DNA of 64,000 nucleotides from an uncultured Peptoniphilus sp. (GCF_946998875.1 NZ_CAMQAY010000002.1:1-64000), one strand, 5' to 3'; positions 25,590-34,191 are shown, numbered from the stretch's first letter. Made by a program: numbers and translations. Notes: a model not told the origin generated them from the sequence alone.

Positions 25590-26171
25590 TTATTTTATTA
25601 AACTTTTTCCGTCAATTAAATTAATAAATTTTTCATTGCCCTTAATTGGCAAATAAATTTCATCTTTTTTAAATTTTAATTGAACATATTTATTACCAAA
25701 AATATTAATATTTTTAAAATCCACAATATCCTTTATTTTATAAACTCTATTGTTAAAAATAATTTCCTCATCTTTTATTACAATTCTCTTGATCATTAAA
25801 TCAAGGAAAACAAAACTAATTATTAATAAAAGACAACTTTTCAAAAAATTTTCATATGACATTAGTAGTGCTAATAATTCGTGAGAAATATCTTCATTGT
25901 TATTTTCTGCAAATTTTAGAACTATAGCTCTAATTTGTGAAAATAAAAATTTAAAAAAGTTCATTTTATAGCCATCTCTTAAAACATCAAATAGACAGCC
26001 CATAAATTTCATAGCAAAGTAAAGCCATATTAAAAGGCAAAATAATGCAAAAAACAAATAAAGTGGATTTAGATTGTTGTAAATTTTATCTTTATTAAAT
26101 TTTTTCCTTCTCGTATTTGCTCTAAAATTTAAAAGCAAAATCATAAAGCAAATAAAAATAATAAATTCCAT
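25590..26171 (-). CDS. Hypothetical membrane protein
   Basis: I do not recognise this 193-residue protein. It has three likely membrane helices (about 2-16, 36-58 and 111-128). The soluble C-terminal part (VIKDEEIIFNNRVYKIKDIV ... KYVQLKFKKDEIYLPIKG) looks like the bacterial PH-like/DUF domain that follows paired membrane helices in many Firmicute proteins of unknown role. The ATG follows GAGGCGAAATA. It lies directly downstream of the 26220-26612 gene, probably in the same transcript, and ends at a family terminator. Confidence 0.6.
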   Translation of the reverse strand: MEFIIFICFMILLLNFRANTRRKKFNKDKIYNNLNPLYLFFALFCLLIWLYFAMKFMGCLFDVLRDGYKMNFFKFLFSQIRAIVLKFAENNNEDISHELLALLMSYENFLKSCLLLIISFVFLDLMIKRIVIKDEEIIFNNRVYKIKDIVDFKNINIFGNKYVQLKFKKDEIYLPIKGNEKFINLIDGKSLIK

Positions 26172-26219
26172 TATTTCGCCTCTTCTTATATCTATGAACT
26201 TAATTATTAAATAAAAAAT

Positions 26220-26612
26220 TTATTCAAAATCACTTGATTCTCCGTAAAAAGTTATTGCATAGGATTCCTTTTCAAATTTAATTACTTTATCCTCTGATAT
26301 GGCAAAATAAAAAGTCTTTCCATTTAAGAATATATATTTGTTAAAGTCATTGTCCTCTAGTTTGTATATCCTCTTGTCCTCATCTTCTTTAAAATTACCT
26401 TTCTCTATAAGACTTCCATTACAAAAGATATAATAGACCTTTTTCTCAGTATCAAAGGACAATGAATAAAAATCTTTATTAAAACACACATAAGTTCCTC
26501 TCAAGAGGGGAACCACTGGATTTTGTAGTTTTTGCTGGAAAATAATTGTAGAACACAAGAGAATAATATTAAGAACAATTGAAATTTTGAAAAGTAAGTT
26601 TTTTTTATTCAT
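26220..26612 (-). CDS. Hypothetical membrane-anchored small protein
   Basis: I do not recognise this 130-residue protein. An N-terminal hydrophobic segment (about 8-25) looks like a signal anchor; the LLCST sequence is a poor lipobox. The outside part is beta-rich with alternating aromatic residues (YYIFCNGSLIEKGNFKED, KYIFLNGKTFYFAI), reminiscent of small beta-barrel lipoproteins. The ATG follows AGGGGGATTTTTCT. It probably forms a two-gene unit with 25590-26171. Confidence 0.6.
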   Translation of the reverse strand: MNKKNLLFKISIVLNIILLCSTIIFQQKLQNPVVPLLRGTYVCFNKDFYSLSFDTEKKVYYIFCNGSLIEKGNFKEDEDKRIYKLEDNDFNKYIFLNGKTFYFAISEDKVIKFEKESYAITFYGESSDFE

Positions 26613-26772
26613 TAGAAAAATCCCCCTTTTTATTTTAGCAATTAGCTTATTATTACTTTATCAAATTATATAATTGACGTTTTATTTATTCGATTTCTTA
26701 CCTTTTTCTTAATCAATCATAACAGTTTTTTCAACCTTATTATATAAAAATACTTTATCTTTATAAATCGTT

Positions 26773-26810
26773 AAAAAGTCCGGAGCAATGATTTCCCACC
26801 GAACTTTCTT
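26773..26810 (-). terminator. Terminator, repeated-family copy 2
   Basis: AAAGTTCGGTGGGAAATCAT then TGCTCCGGACTTTTT on the minus strand, after the small exported peptide gene. It is the most diverged of the three copies but has the same stem ends. Confidence 0.8.
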
Positions 26811-26824
26811 ATTTTTCAATTTTC

Positions 26825-27055
26825 TTATTTTTTTGATTCAGTATAAATTTGCGTAGGTCCATCGGCAGCGCCGATCATTTCCAATTCGCCATCTCGAGTC
26901 ATTTTTTTCCACTCATCTTGTGAAATTTTTCTATTGATTAACTTTTCCGTTTGACTTTTTGTCAATCCTCGATTCTCTTTTGCAATTGTATTATTTACGA
27001 AAAACCCTGCAAAAAATGACAAACAAATAAGAAAAATAGCTAAAACTTTCTTCAA
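26825..27055 (-). CDS. Small exported peptide with an OadB-like GAADGPT motif
   Basis: This 76-residue protein has an N-terminal signal or anchor segment (MKKVLAIFLICLSFFAGFFV), a polar middle (about 26-58) and a C-terminal IGAADGPTQIY (61-71). That motif is the conserved sequence of the beta subunit of sodium-pumping decarboxylases (OadB/GcdB), where it lies in the ion path, but nothing else of that large membrane protein is present. The start is TTG with a strong GGGAGGTGAT site five bases upstream. It is the last gene after the BlaI-like, M56 and 27128-27526 genes. The function is unknown; a secreted signal or a pump-mimicking peptide are options. Confidence 0.65.
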   Translation of the reverse strand: MKKVLAIFLICLSFFAGFFVNNTIAKENRGLTKSQTEKLINRKISQDEWKKMTRDGELEMIGAADGPTQIYTESKK

Positions 27056-27127
27056 AATATCACCTCCCTTTATGGAATTCTTGCACTTGTTGTTATGCTA
27101 AATTGACTACTTTCTCCCATAATATTT

Positions 27128-27526
27128 TTAAAATAAAAAGTAATATACAATACCCCACCATGTGTAACTAATATATACAAAAAATATTAGTAGTAATATC
27201 AATATACTTTTAATTATAAAAGCTTGATTATTCTTGGAATTTTTCTTACTAACATAAAAATCTATAGTTTTATATCCACCAAATAAAATAGGTATATTAA
27301 TTATAATGCACATTAAATTTAGATAACTGTTTATAAATTTATCAGAACCTAAAAAGTCAATATTATATTTTTTGCCTAAGAATTTAAGACTAGCAAATAA
27401 TATTAAACTTATTATTGAAATTCCATACATAAATCTTTTTTTATTGGTACGTCTATTTAATAAATAAACTAAAATTAAGTATATTATTATACTTATTATA
27501 TATATTAAAAGCTGTTTTGTCCTCAA
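27128..27526 (-). CDS. Hypothetical four-helix membrane protein
   Basis: I do not recognise this 132-residue protein. It consists almost only of four hydrophobic segments (about 5-23, 33-50, 66-83 and 105-126) with Lys/Arg-rich loops (NRRTNKK, SKKNSKNN). It begins at a TTG with AAGGAGAT upstream. It lies between the M56 peptidase gene and the exported peptide gene and is probably in their operon, so it could export, process or give immunity to that peptide; this is inference from position only. Confidence 0.6.
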   Translation of the reverse strand: MRTKQLLIYIISIIIYLILVYLLNRRTNKKRFMYGISIISLILFASLKFLGKKYNIDFLGSDKFINSYLNLMCIIINIPILFGGYKTIDFYVSKKNSKNNQAFIIKSILILLLIFFVYISYTWWGIVYYFLF

Positions 27527-27626
27527 CTTGTATCTCCTTTAAATGATTAATAAATAAGTTTACACTTTCTTACCTATTAACTTTGAAATATAATTAATAT
27601 TTTATTTTTTATTATTTATAAGTTTT

Positions 27627-28997
27627 TTAATCCTCTCGCCATAAACTTATATTAATTTTATAAGTTATAGGTTTTACTGATTGATTTAATATAGTCACTA
27701 TATAATTAGATCCACGATCAAGTCTAATTTTTAAATTCTTTCCCTCATTAAATCTTGATTCATATATTTTTTCGCCATTTTCCACTATAAGCACAGTATA
27801 ATCTATCCCTTTTTTAGAATGCATCTCACTTGTTTTAATTGTAAAGCCCTTTTGATCTTCCTCGTAAAAGGACTGGAAATTAAATTTATAATCTATATGT
27901 TCAAAGGCTGGTATTATTTCTTTTTTCTTTACATATTTTTCGCCAACATCATTTACTAATATTTCATCTAAATCTAAGTTTTTATACTCTTCATCTGTTA
28001 TTTCTTCCACTCTATTGTCTACCTTTACATAAACTTCTTTTATTCCCTCTGTATCCGATATTACTTCATTTTCATCTACCTCTATGGCATTGGTAAATAC
28101 TGGTATATACAAGAATAATAAAAATATTAAAGTAAAGGTTCCTGACAGCGTCTTTTTCCAATTTTTCATGGTCAACATCCTTTCCTTAGTTGGGCTTAAA
28201 TTTAAGACAAATTTATCATTTTGCCTTTCCACTAATTTAAGCATTGACTGGCAATAATTTTTCCTATTTTCTAGGCTATCTCCTATTTTTTCTATAACTA
28301 TTTTGTCACAGTTTATCTCTATATCTTTCTCAAAATATTGTAAGCTAAGTATTAAAAAGGGATTGTACCAATAAAGGCATATTATTAAATTTTTTAAGTG
28401 ACTTAATAAAATATGATATCTTTCTATATGCACTAGCTCATGAGTTAATACATGGTCTAATAAATCCCAGTCTTTTAAAATGCTTTTTTGTAAAATTATT
28501 TTGGGTCTAAATATTCCATAAGTTATAGGAGTGTCTAATTCATCATTTATATAAATTTTTACTTCTCTTTTTATATTAAATTTTTTTAGAGAATTATTTA
28601 AATGAGTCCTGTCCTTTAGTTCAAGAGAATTACTTAAGGCTTTTTTAAATTTTATAAATTGATATAGCGTATAGATAATGACTAAGCTTGATCCCACTAT
28701 CCTATTAAATCGTGATATTGATGGGAACTTATCGGTTATGTAAATTGCTGCTTGATTTATCAGAATTGAGGGTGCGAAAATTGTCTTTATAAATTTTGAA
28801 GCTTCATAGGTTTTTACACTAAATAAAATATCTTTTGGAAATATTAAATATACTAAAAGAAGAGTCCATAATATAATATTTGCTCCCTTAGTGCTTTTTA
28901 AGTTTAATCTCCTTCTAAAGAGTAAAATCAAAATTAATATTATAATTGACTTTAAACTTTTATAAAGGACTACTGAACTGGCTACACCTATTCTCAT
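27627..28997 (-). CDS. M56-family membrane metallopeptidase (BlaR1/MecR1-like sensor)
   Basis: This protein resembles the membrane metallopeptidase half of BlaR1/MecR1 antibiotic sensors. It has 456 residues, membrane helices near 13-28, 40-54, 100-115 and 285-305, and a zinc site HELVH (186-190) in THELVHIERYH. A downstream helix contains FEKDIEINCDKIVIEKIG, which fits the third-ligand region. The C-terminal part of about 150 residues is extracytoplasmic, but it is short and beta-rich and is not the penicillin-binding sensor domain of BlaR1, so the signal sensed is unknown. The ATG overlaps the BlaI-like gene by four bases (ATGA), a typical regulator-sensor arrangement. Confidence 0.85.
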   Translation of the reverse strand: MRIGVASSVVLYKSLKSIIILILILLFRRRLNLKSTKGANIILWTLLLVYLIFPKDILFSVKTYEASKFIKTIFAPSILINQAAIYITDKFPSISRFNRIVGSSLVIIYTLYQFIKFKKALSNSLELKDRTHLNNSLKKFNIKREVKIYINDELDTPITYGIFRPKIILQKSILKDWDLLDHVLTHELVHIERYHILLSHLKNLIICLYWYNPFLILSLQYFEKDIEINCDKIVIEKIGDSLENRKNYCQSMLKLVERQNDKFVLNLSPTKERMLTMKNWKKTLSGTFTLIFLLFLYIPVFTNAIEVDENEVISDTEGIKEVYVKVDNRVEEITDEEYKNLDLDEILVNDVGEKYVKKKEIIPAFEHIDYKFNFQSFYEEDQKGFTIKTSEMHSKKGIDYTVLIVENGEKIYESRFNEGKNLKIRLDRGSNYIVTILNQSVKPITYKINISLWRED

Positions 28998-29377
28998 TTT
29001 TCTTCCTTATCAAAATCTTTAAGAAGATTTTTTATCTCTTGAACTTCTTCTTCGCTTATTTTTTTGTCCTTTAAAAAGGTCCTGCAAATACTTATAAAGG
29101 ATCCTTGAAATAATTTGTCTATGGCTTCTTCCCTTTGTTTTTGCAAGGCTTCTTCTCTTGTTACTATGGGTTTTATTGTGTACTTAGGATACCTTCTTGT
29201 TATTGCACCCTTTTCTAAAAGCCTGCCAAAAAATGTGTAGCAAGATGTCTTGCCCAAGTCATATTTTTTCTTTAATACTTTGGATAATTCTAGGGCTTGG
29301 ATTTCTCCATTTTCATCTAGACACTCACCGTCCCACAAAACTTCCATTACCATAAGTTCTCCATTTGATAGTTCCAT
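28994..29377 (-). CDS. BlaI/MecI/CopY-family transcriptional repressor
   Basis: This is a 127-residue winged-helix repressor of the BlaI/MecI family. The N-terminal block LSNGELMVMEVLWDGECL is family-typical, and the DNA-binding part continues through KTSCYTFFGRLLEKGAITRR. The C-terminal acidic helices (SEEEVQEIKNLLKDFD) serve dimerisation. In characterised systems the partner M56 protease triggers cleavage of the repressor to induce the operon. It is the first gene of the operon, with GAGGTGAGAAA before the ATG and a strong promoter about 50 bases upstream. It is probably autoregulated. Confidence 0.88.
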   Translation of the reverse strand: MELSNGELMVMEVLWDGECLDENGEIQALELSKVLKKKYDLGKTSCYTFFGRLLEKGAITRRYPKYTIKPIVTREEALQKQREEAIDKLFQGSFISICRTFLKDKKISEEEVQEIKNLLKDFDKEEK

Positions 29378-29428
29378 TTTCTCACCTCTTGTTTTTTTAT
29401 TATTGTTAATATTTATATTTTCATCTTG

Positions 29429-29457
29429 AGTATATGCTATCGCTTTAGCTTTGTCAA
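29429..29457 (-). promoter_or_regulatory. Promoter of the BlaI-M56 operon
   Basis: A perfect TTGACA (29452-29457) and TATACT (29429-29434) with a 17-base spacer on the minus strand. The spacer contains GCTAAAGCGATAGC, a small inverted repeat (GCTA/TAGC) that could be the operator of the BlaI-like repressor. Confidence 0.8.
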
Positions 29458-29463
29458 GTTAAA

Positions 29464-29503
29464 GAAAAAAGTCCGGTGAAATAATTTTCAACCGAACTTT
29501 CTT
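29464..29503 (-). terminator. Terminator, repeated-family copy 3
   Basis: AAGAAAGTTCGGTTGAAAAT then TATTTCACCGGACTTTTTTC on the minus strand, after the histidine kinase gene. The 3' half is identical to copy 1. A second 11-bp hairpin (29550-29560 with 29564-29574) overlaps the kinase stop codon but has no T run. Confidence 0.85.
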
Positions 29504-29562
29504 CTGCATTGTATTTTAAAATCCTTTTAAGCTTATTATTTTAAATCCTATAGAATTTTATT

Positions 29563-31638
29563 TTAAAATTCTATCCTAACCTTAAATAAATCTCCGTCAA
29601 TTTCTATGTCAAAGCTTGCACCGTGAGCTCTCACAAAGGATGAGGCTATTGATAGTCCAAGCCCTGAGCCTGATGTTGTCCTTGACTTTTCTCCACGAGT
29701 AAATCTTTCCATAAGTTCTTCTGCAGAAATGTTAAGTGGATACTTGGAAATATTTTTAATAGTTAGTTTTACTCCATCTTCTTCAATTAAATCAACATAA
29801 ACTCTTGAGTTTTCTAGGGCATATTTAGAGATATTTGAGAATAAGTTGTCTAAAACTCTTGAGAATTTTTGTCCATCAATGTTAAGCATTACTTTATCTT
29901 CAGGAAGATTTGAAATTATCTCAATATTATTTTCTTTAATTTTATCTTCCCACTCGCCTATTGACTGTTGAACAAGAGAATTAAAGTCAAGCTCTTGCCT
30001 ATCTAGTTCAATATTATTTGATGTCGCCTTTGAAACTTCAAATAAGTCTTCTATTAGGACCTTTAACTTGTTGGACTTTTCATTTATTATTTTCGAATAC
30101 TCCTTAACTTCATCTTCTGTATTATCATCTTTTGATAAGAGATCAGAATAATTAATTATAGATGTCAATGGAGTCTTTAAGTCGTGGCTTACATTTGTAA
30201 TGAGTTCTGTCTTTAATCTTTCAGATTTAACTGCATCTTCAATGGCAAGGTCTAGGTTCTCTCCAATATTGTTAAAGTTGTCGACTATGCCATCATAAAG
30301 GCCACCCTTTTTTTCAATGTTCTTTTTATAATTTCCCTTAACAATTTCACTGGACTCCCTGGAGATTCTCGCCACTTCATTTATATTTTTCATCAATATA
30401 TAATAAATGAATATGCCAAATAATATCATTGGAATTACTATTCCTTCAAGAGCAGAGGAATATAATGATGCAAAGAAGAGGAATACTATAAACAGCACAA
30501 AACAAATTCCAAAATAAACTAGAGTGAATTTAATTTTTGCATTTTTAATATTTTTATTTTCTTCATCTATATTTGAAAATTCTGAAATAGCACCAGTAAA
30601 AATTCTATAAATTAATGAATTTTTAAGAAGATAATTTTCTGTATTCTTGTTAAATATGCTCTTTAATAAAATTACCAAATAATTTACTGTTAGTGAAACA
30701 ATTACAAGACCAATTAAATATAAGAAATAGAAAATATACAAATTACTGTAAATTTGATTCATGCTTGATATTCCTGCAGCAGAAAAAGCAAATATTACAA
30801 ATAGAATAATCACAAGTTCTATTGGGAGTTTGAAAACTTTCCTCAAGCTTTCGCTGCCGTCAACTTTTTCCATATTCATAAATATTCCAAGAAGAAGAGA
30901 TAATATTGCAACTATTAATACGCTTACTCCAATTTGCACAAAAACTTGGTCCTTAAATACATCTCTTTCAATATCTTTAAAAACTTCATCGTCTAATGAT
31001 GTGTAATAAGCAAACTTTAGATTTTTAACATTATTATTACTATTTAATTTACTAAAGGTTTCATTTAGAGCCCCTTTAAAAGACTTGTCGATAAAATTAT
31101 AGTCACTATCCATAAGTCTTTTACTTTTTTGAACTTTATCAATCACTATACTATCATCAATTACCGAACCAGTAATCAAAAAGTCATTATTTCCCATTTC
31201 AATTTCTAGGGGATCAAATTCGTTTTTTTCATATTCATTAGTTAGGTAAAAAGTTTTATATTCAGATTTTATTTCTGGTTGGTCTATCATGCCTTCATCC
31301 AAATAAAGTTTTGGGTCAAGTCCCTTTTCTTTTAGGGCATCTTTTTTCTTTTGAGCTTCTATTACTCCTCTATCTGTAACAACATTTCCGTTTTTGTCAA
31401 AATATTTTAACTTATAAGACTTTATAGCATAGTTAAATTCTTTATAATTACTATAAAAATCATCATTGTCATTTACTGACATATTTAGAGTGTTATAAAT
31501 CCTATTTTCTGTCATATTTCTTTTATAAGATGAATCAGGATTCTTAGAAAAGAAAAACGATCCTGCCAAAAGTGATACTAGGGAAATTGCTAAAATTATT
31601 AAAGTATAATTGGATAATTTGTAAGAATTTTTTTTCAT
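29563..31638 (-). CDS. Sensor histidine kinase with multi-pass membrane domain
   Basis: This 691-residue kinase has a first membrane helix (11-30), a large extracytoplasmic domain (31-230), then five more membrane helices (232-255, 272-294, 298-325, 370-390 and 398-417). A HAMP-like segment precedes the HisKA block NVSHDLKTPLTSIINYSDLL with phosphoacceptor H485. The ATPase domain follows (LDNLFSNISKYAL, SGSGLGLSIASSFVRAHG), resembling VanS-type kinases. Ligand unknown. The ATG overlaps the response regulator stop by one base, so the pair is co-translated. Confidence 0.92.
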   Translation of the reverse strand: MKKNSYKLSNYTLIILAISLVSLLAGSFFFSKNPDSSYKRNMTENRIYNTLNMSVNDNDDFYSNYKEFNYAIKSYKLKYFDKNGNVVTDRGVIEAQKKKDALKEKGLDPKLYLDEGMIDQPEIKSEYKTFYLTNEYEKNEFDPLEIEMGNNDFLITGSVIDDSIVIDKVQKSKRLMDSDYNFIDKSFKGALNETFSKLNSNNNVKNLKFAYYTSLDDEVFKDIERDVFKDQVFVQIGVSVLIVAILSLLLGIFMNMEKVDGSESLRKVFKLPIELVIILFVIFAFSAAGISSMNQIYSNLYIFYFLYLIGLVIVSLTVNYLVILLKSIFNKNTENYLLKNSLIYRIFTGAISEFSNIDEENKNIKNAKIKFTLVYFGICFVLFIVFLFFASLYSSALEGIVIPMILFGIFIYYILMKNINEVARISRESSEIVKGNYKKNIEKKGGLYDGIVDNFNNIGENLDLAIEDAVKSERLKTELITNVSHDLKTPLTSIINYSDLLSKDDNTEDEVKEYSKIINEKSNKLKVLIEDLFEVSKATSNNIELDRQELDFNSLVQQSIGEWEDKIKENNIEIISNLPEDKVMLNIDGQKFSRVLDNLFSNISKYALENSRVYVDLIEEDGVKLTIKNISKYPLNISAEELMERFTRGEKSRTTSGSGLGLSIASSFVRAHGASFDIEIDGDLFKVRIEF

Positions 31639-32336
31639 TATTTTCGCCTCAAATCTTCAAATTTGTATCCAAGTCCCCACTGTACCTTTAGGTACATTGG
31701 CTTCTTTGGATTTACTTCGATTTTTTCTCTTATTCGCCTAATGTGAACTGTAACAGTCTTTGCCTCCATGGCTGGCTCATTCCACACGCTCTCGTAAATT
31801 TCTTCAATGGAAAAAACTCTGTTGGGATTTCTCATGAGTAGCTCCAAAATTTTAAACTCAATAGATGTTAGGGCAACTGGTTTATCTTCAACATAGGCAA
31901 TTTTCTGAGATAAATCTAATTTAACACTGCCTATCTCTATAAAGTTTCTGTCATTCTTTAAATCGTAGGCATAAAATCTTCTCAAATTGCTCTTAACACG
32001 AGCTATGAGCTCCATTGGATTGAAGGGCTTTTGAATATAATCATCAGCGCCAATATTTAGTCCGAAAATTTTGTCAGTGTCCTCTGATTTTGCAGATAAA
32101 ATAATTATTGGGACTACAGAAATTTCTCTAAGCTTAATAATAGCCTCTTCTCCAGATAAATTTGGCATCATGAGGTCCATTATTATGAGGTCAATTTTTT
32201 CATTTTTAAAAATTTCTAGGGCTTCAAGTCCATCATAGGCGTAAAAAATATTAAAATTTTCATTTTTTAGATAAATTCCAATTGACCTTGCAATTTCCTT
32301 GTCATCCTCAGCAATTAAAATATTGTATTTATCCAT
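31638..32336 (-). CDS. OmpR-family response regulator
   Basis: The 232-residue regulator has a receiver domain with acidic pocket EDD (10-12) and phosphoacceptor D54 in LIIMDLMMPN, a KPF motif near the end of the receiver, and a C-terminal OmpR/PhoB winged helix (SIEFKILELLMRNPNRVFS, VTVHIRRIREKIE, WGLGYKFE). The ATG follows GGAGGGATGTA. Three TTTGTA direct repeats overlap its promoter, suggesting autoregulation. No obvious target gene is adjacent. Confidence 0.93.
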   Translation of the reverse strand: MDKYNILIAEDDKEIARSIGIYLKNENFNIFYAYDGLEALEIFKNEKIDLIIMDLMMPNLSGEEAIIKLREISVVPIIILSAKSEDTDKIFGLNIGADDYIQKPFNPMELIARVKSNLRRFYAYDLKNDRNFIEIGSVKLDLSQKIAYVEDKPVALTSIEFKILELLMRNPNRVFSIEEIYESVWNEPAMEAKTVTVHIRRIREKIEVNPKKPMYLKVQWGLGYKFEDLRRK

Positions 32337-32353
32337 TACATCCCTCCTCTGCC

Positions 32354-32403
32354 ATTATAATAGCAAATAATAATTACAAAAAAGTCTACAAAATTCTTAC
32401 AAA
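32354..32403 (-). promoter_or_regulatory. Response-regulator promoter with TTTGTA direct repeats
   Basis: On the minus strand TTTGTA occurs at 32398-32403, 32387-32392 and 32375-32380, at 11- and 12-base steps, followed by a TATAAT (32354-32359). Helical-phase direct repeats over a poor -35 region are typical of OmpR-type activator sites. Confidence 0.5.
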
Positions 32404-32420
32404 TTTCTTAAATTCTAATT

Positions 32421-32783
32421 TTAAAATTTTTCTAGTATTAAAAACCTTGCAAAGTAAATTGCTATAAGCGATAAAATTATGCTAATTAAGGCGTAAAAAA
32501 TTGAAAGGTTTAAATTCCCATTCTTTTCTAAATTAAATATTTCAAAGGCAAAAGTTGAGAAAGTAGTAAAACCTCCGCAGAATCCAACCTTTAAAAATAA
32601 AATTAATCTAGGATCCAATTTATTTTTCTCAGCGTAAAAGGCAATTATTGCTAGGAAAAAAGCTCCCACTACATTAATTATAAGGGTGGCAAGGGGAAAA
32701 TCTCCACCACTATTTATCTTGTTACTTAAAAAATATCTGAGACTAGAACCCAATGCCCCACCTAGGGCTACAAATAAATACAT
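32421..32783 (-). CDS. crcB: Fluoride channel CrcB/Fluc
   Basis: Fluc is a small dimeric membrane channel that exports fluoride. From the ATG at 32783, which has AAAGGAGCAAAAA upstream, the protein has 120 residues with four membrane helices and the family motifs GGALGSSLRYFLS, the N-terminal half of helix 2 with TLIINVVGAFFLA, and GFCGGFTTFSTFAFE. A 17-residue upstream extension of the frame is not supported by a ribosome site. It is divergent from the NCS2 permease. I do not see a fluoride riboswitch in the 84-base gap. Confidence 0.92.
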   Translation of the reverse strand: MYLFVALGGALGSSLRYFLSNKINSGGDFPLATLIINVVGAFFLAIIAFYAEKNKLDPRLILFLKVGFCGGFTTFSTFAFEIFNLEKNGNLNLSIFYALISIILSLIAIYFARFLILEKF

Positions 32784-32867
32784 TTTTTGCTCCTTTCTAT
32801 TATTGTATGACAAATGCTTATGTGCTAAAATCATTTTGTTATAATTATATTAAAAAAGGAGTTTATT

Positions 32868-34187
32868 GTGAAGGAATACAATGTAATGAAACTTGAATAC
32901 GAAGTTGATGACAAGCCTAATTTTTTAAAATCCTCCCTACTTGGATTTCAAAATATTTTGACTGCCTTTAGTGGAATTATTGCAGTTCCACTTAGTATTG
33001 CTGCTATAGCTGGCACAAATGTTGCCGAGACTTCTGTGCTTATCTCTGCTGCCCTACTTGCCTCTGGTATCTGTTCTTTTATTCAAACCAAGGGCATATT
33101 TAAGGGCAACGCCAAGGTTGGTATAGGGCTTCCAACAATTATGGGAACAGACTTTGGCTTTGTGCCACCTGCCAATGCTGTTATTAATACCATGGGCGGC
33201 GGACTTGCAGGTTATTTTGGTGCAACTATAATGGGTGCCCTTTTAGAATTGATCTTAAGCTTTTTTATTAAGCCCCTTCTTAGATTTTTCCCAGAAGTTG
33301 TAACAGGTACTGTTATTACCCTAATTGGAATTACAATGATGCCCGTTGCCTTTGACTGGGTTGGAGGAGGTTATGGTGCAGAAAATTATGGCGACCCACT
33401 CTTTATTGGGATTGCTGTCTTCACTTTCCTACTTATAATTTTTATAAATCACTATGGCAGAGGTTTTGTAACGACGGCATCAGTTTTTTTAGCCATGATT
33501 ATTTCCTACATTATTTGTATTCCACTACATCTTGTAGATTTTTCACAAGTTGCAGCAGCTCCTTGGATAAGGATACCAGAAATTTTTCCCTTTGGAGTTA
33601 AATTTGATTTAAAATTTGTAGTTCCCTTTATTGCAGGCTATCTTGTAACAATAATTGAAACTGTAGGAGTTATGAAAACTTTAGGGACAGTATGCGAAGT
33701 AGACTTATCTGATGCTGACATTGCAAGTGGTGTCAGAGCTGATGCCATTGGATCAATGCTCTCTCCAGTCTTTGGTTCAGGTGCAGCTCAAACCTTCAGC
33801 CAAAATGTTGGGCTAATTCCACTTACTAAGTGTGCTTCAAAAAAGGTCGCTCTTTATTCTTCCTTTATCTTGATTATTATGAGTTTATGCCCTAAATTTG
33901 CAACTTTAGTTTCCATTATGCCTACACCAATTCTTGGTGGAGCTGGAATTCTTATGTTTGGTACAATTATAGGCTCTGGTATGCAAGCTCTTAGCAAGGC
34001 AAAATTTTCTACAAAAAATATTATGATAATCGCTGGTGGAATTGGTGTAGGAATTGGAATAACTATGAAACCAGATATAGTGGCAAAACTTCCAAGCTTA
34101 ATAGCAGCTCTTTTCTCATCAGGTATCTCTGGTGGAACTATTGTAGCTGTATTATTAAACATTTTACTTGTAGACAAGGAATATTAA
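32868..34187 (+). CDS. NCS2-family nucleobase permease (xanthine/uracil type)
   Basis: This membrane transporter of 439 residues belongs to the nucleobase:cation symporter-2 family (UraA/PbuX/UapA). It has about 12-14 hydrophobic helices. Visible blocks are LLGFQNILTAFSGIIAVPL at the start, GIGLPTIMGTDFGFVPP, the central FPEVVTGTVITLIGITMMP, and GSGAAQTFSQNVGLIPLT, which corresponds to the substrate-binding helix 10 signature. The exact base transported cannot be read from sequence. The start is GTG with GGAG seven bases upstream. It is monocistronic, ending at a good terminator. Confidence 0.88.
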   Translation: MKEYNVMKLEYEVDDKPNFLKSSLLGFQNILTAFSGIIAVPLSIAAIAGTNVAETSVLISAALLASGICSFIQTKGIFKGNAKVGIGLPTIMGTDFGFVPPANAVINTMGGGLAGYFGATIMGALLELILSFFIKPLLRFFPEVVTGTVITLIGITMMPVAFDWVGGGYGAENYGDPLFIGIAVFTFLLIIFINHYGRGFVTTASVFLAMIISYIICIPLHLVDFSQVAAAPWIRIPEIFPFGVKFDLKFVVPFIAGYLVTIIETVGVMKTLGTVCEVDLSDADIASGVRADAIGSMLSPVFGSGAAQTFSQNVGLIPLTKCASKKVALYSSFILIIMSLCPKFATLVSIMPTPILGGAGILMFGTIIGSGMQALSKAKFSTKNIMIIAGGIGVGIGITMKPDIVAKLPSLIAALFSSGISGGTIVAVLLNILLVDKEY

Positions 34188-34191
34188 AATT

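Noticed and set aside
26825..27055. Decayed fragment of an oadB gene
   Set aside because: The frame is intact with a signal segment, strong ribosome site and operon position; only one short motif is shared with OadB.
27627..29377. Beta-lactam resistance locus
   Set aside because: The sensor lacks a penicillin-binding domain, and no beta-lactamase or PBP2a-like gene is near.
32784..32867. Fluoride or purine riboswitch between crcB and the NCS2 gene
   Set aside because: The gap is short and I cannot find the conserved core of either riboswitch.
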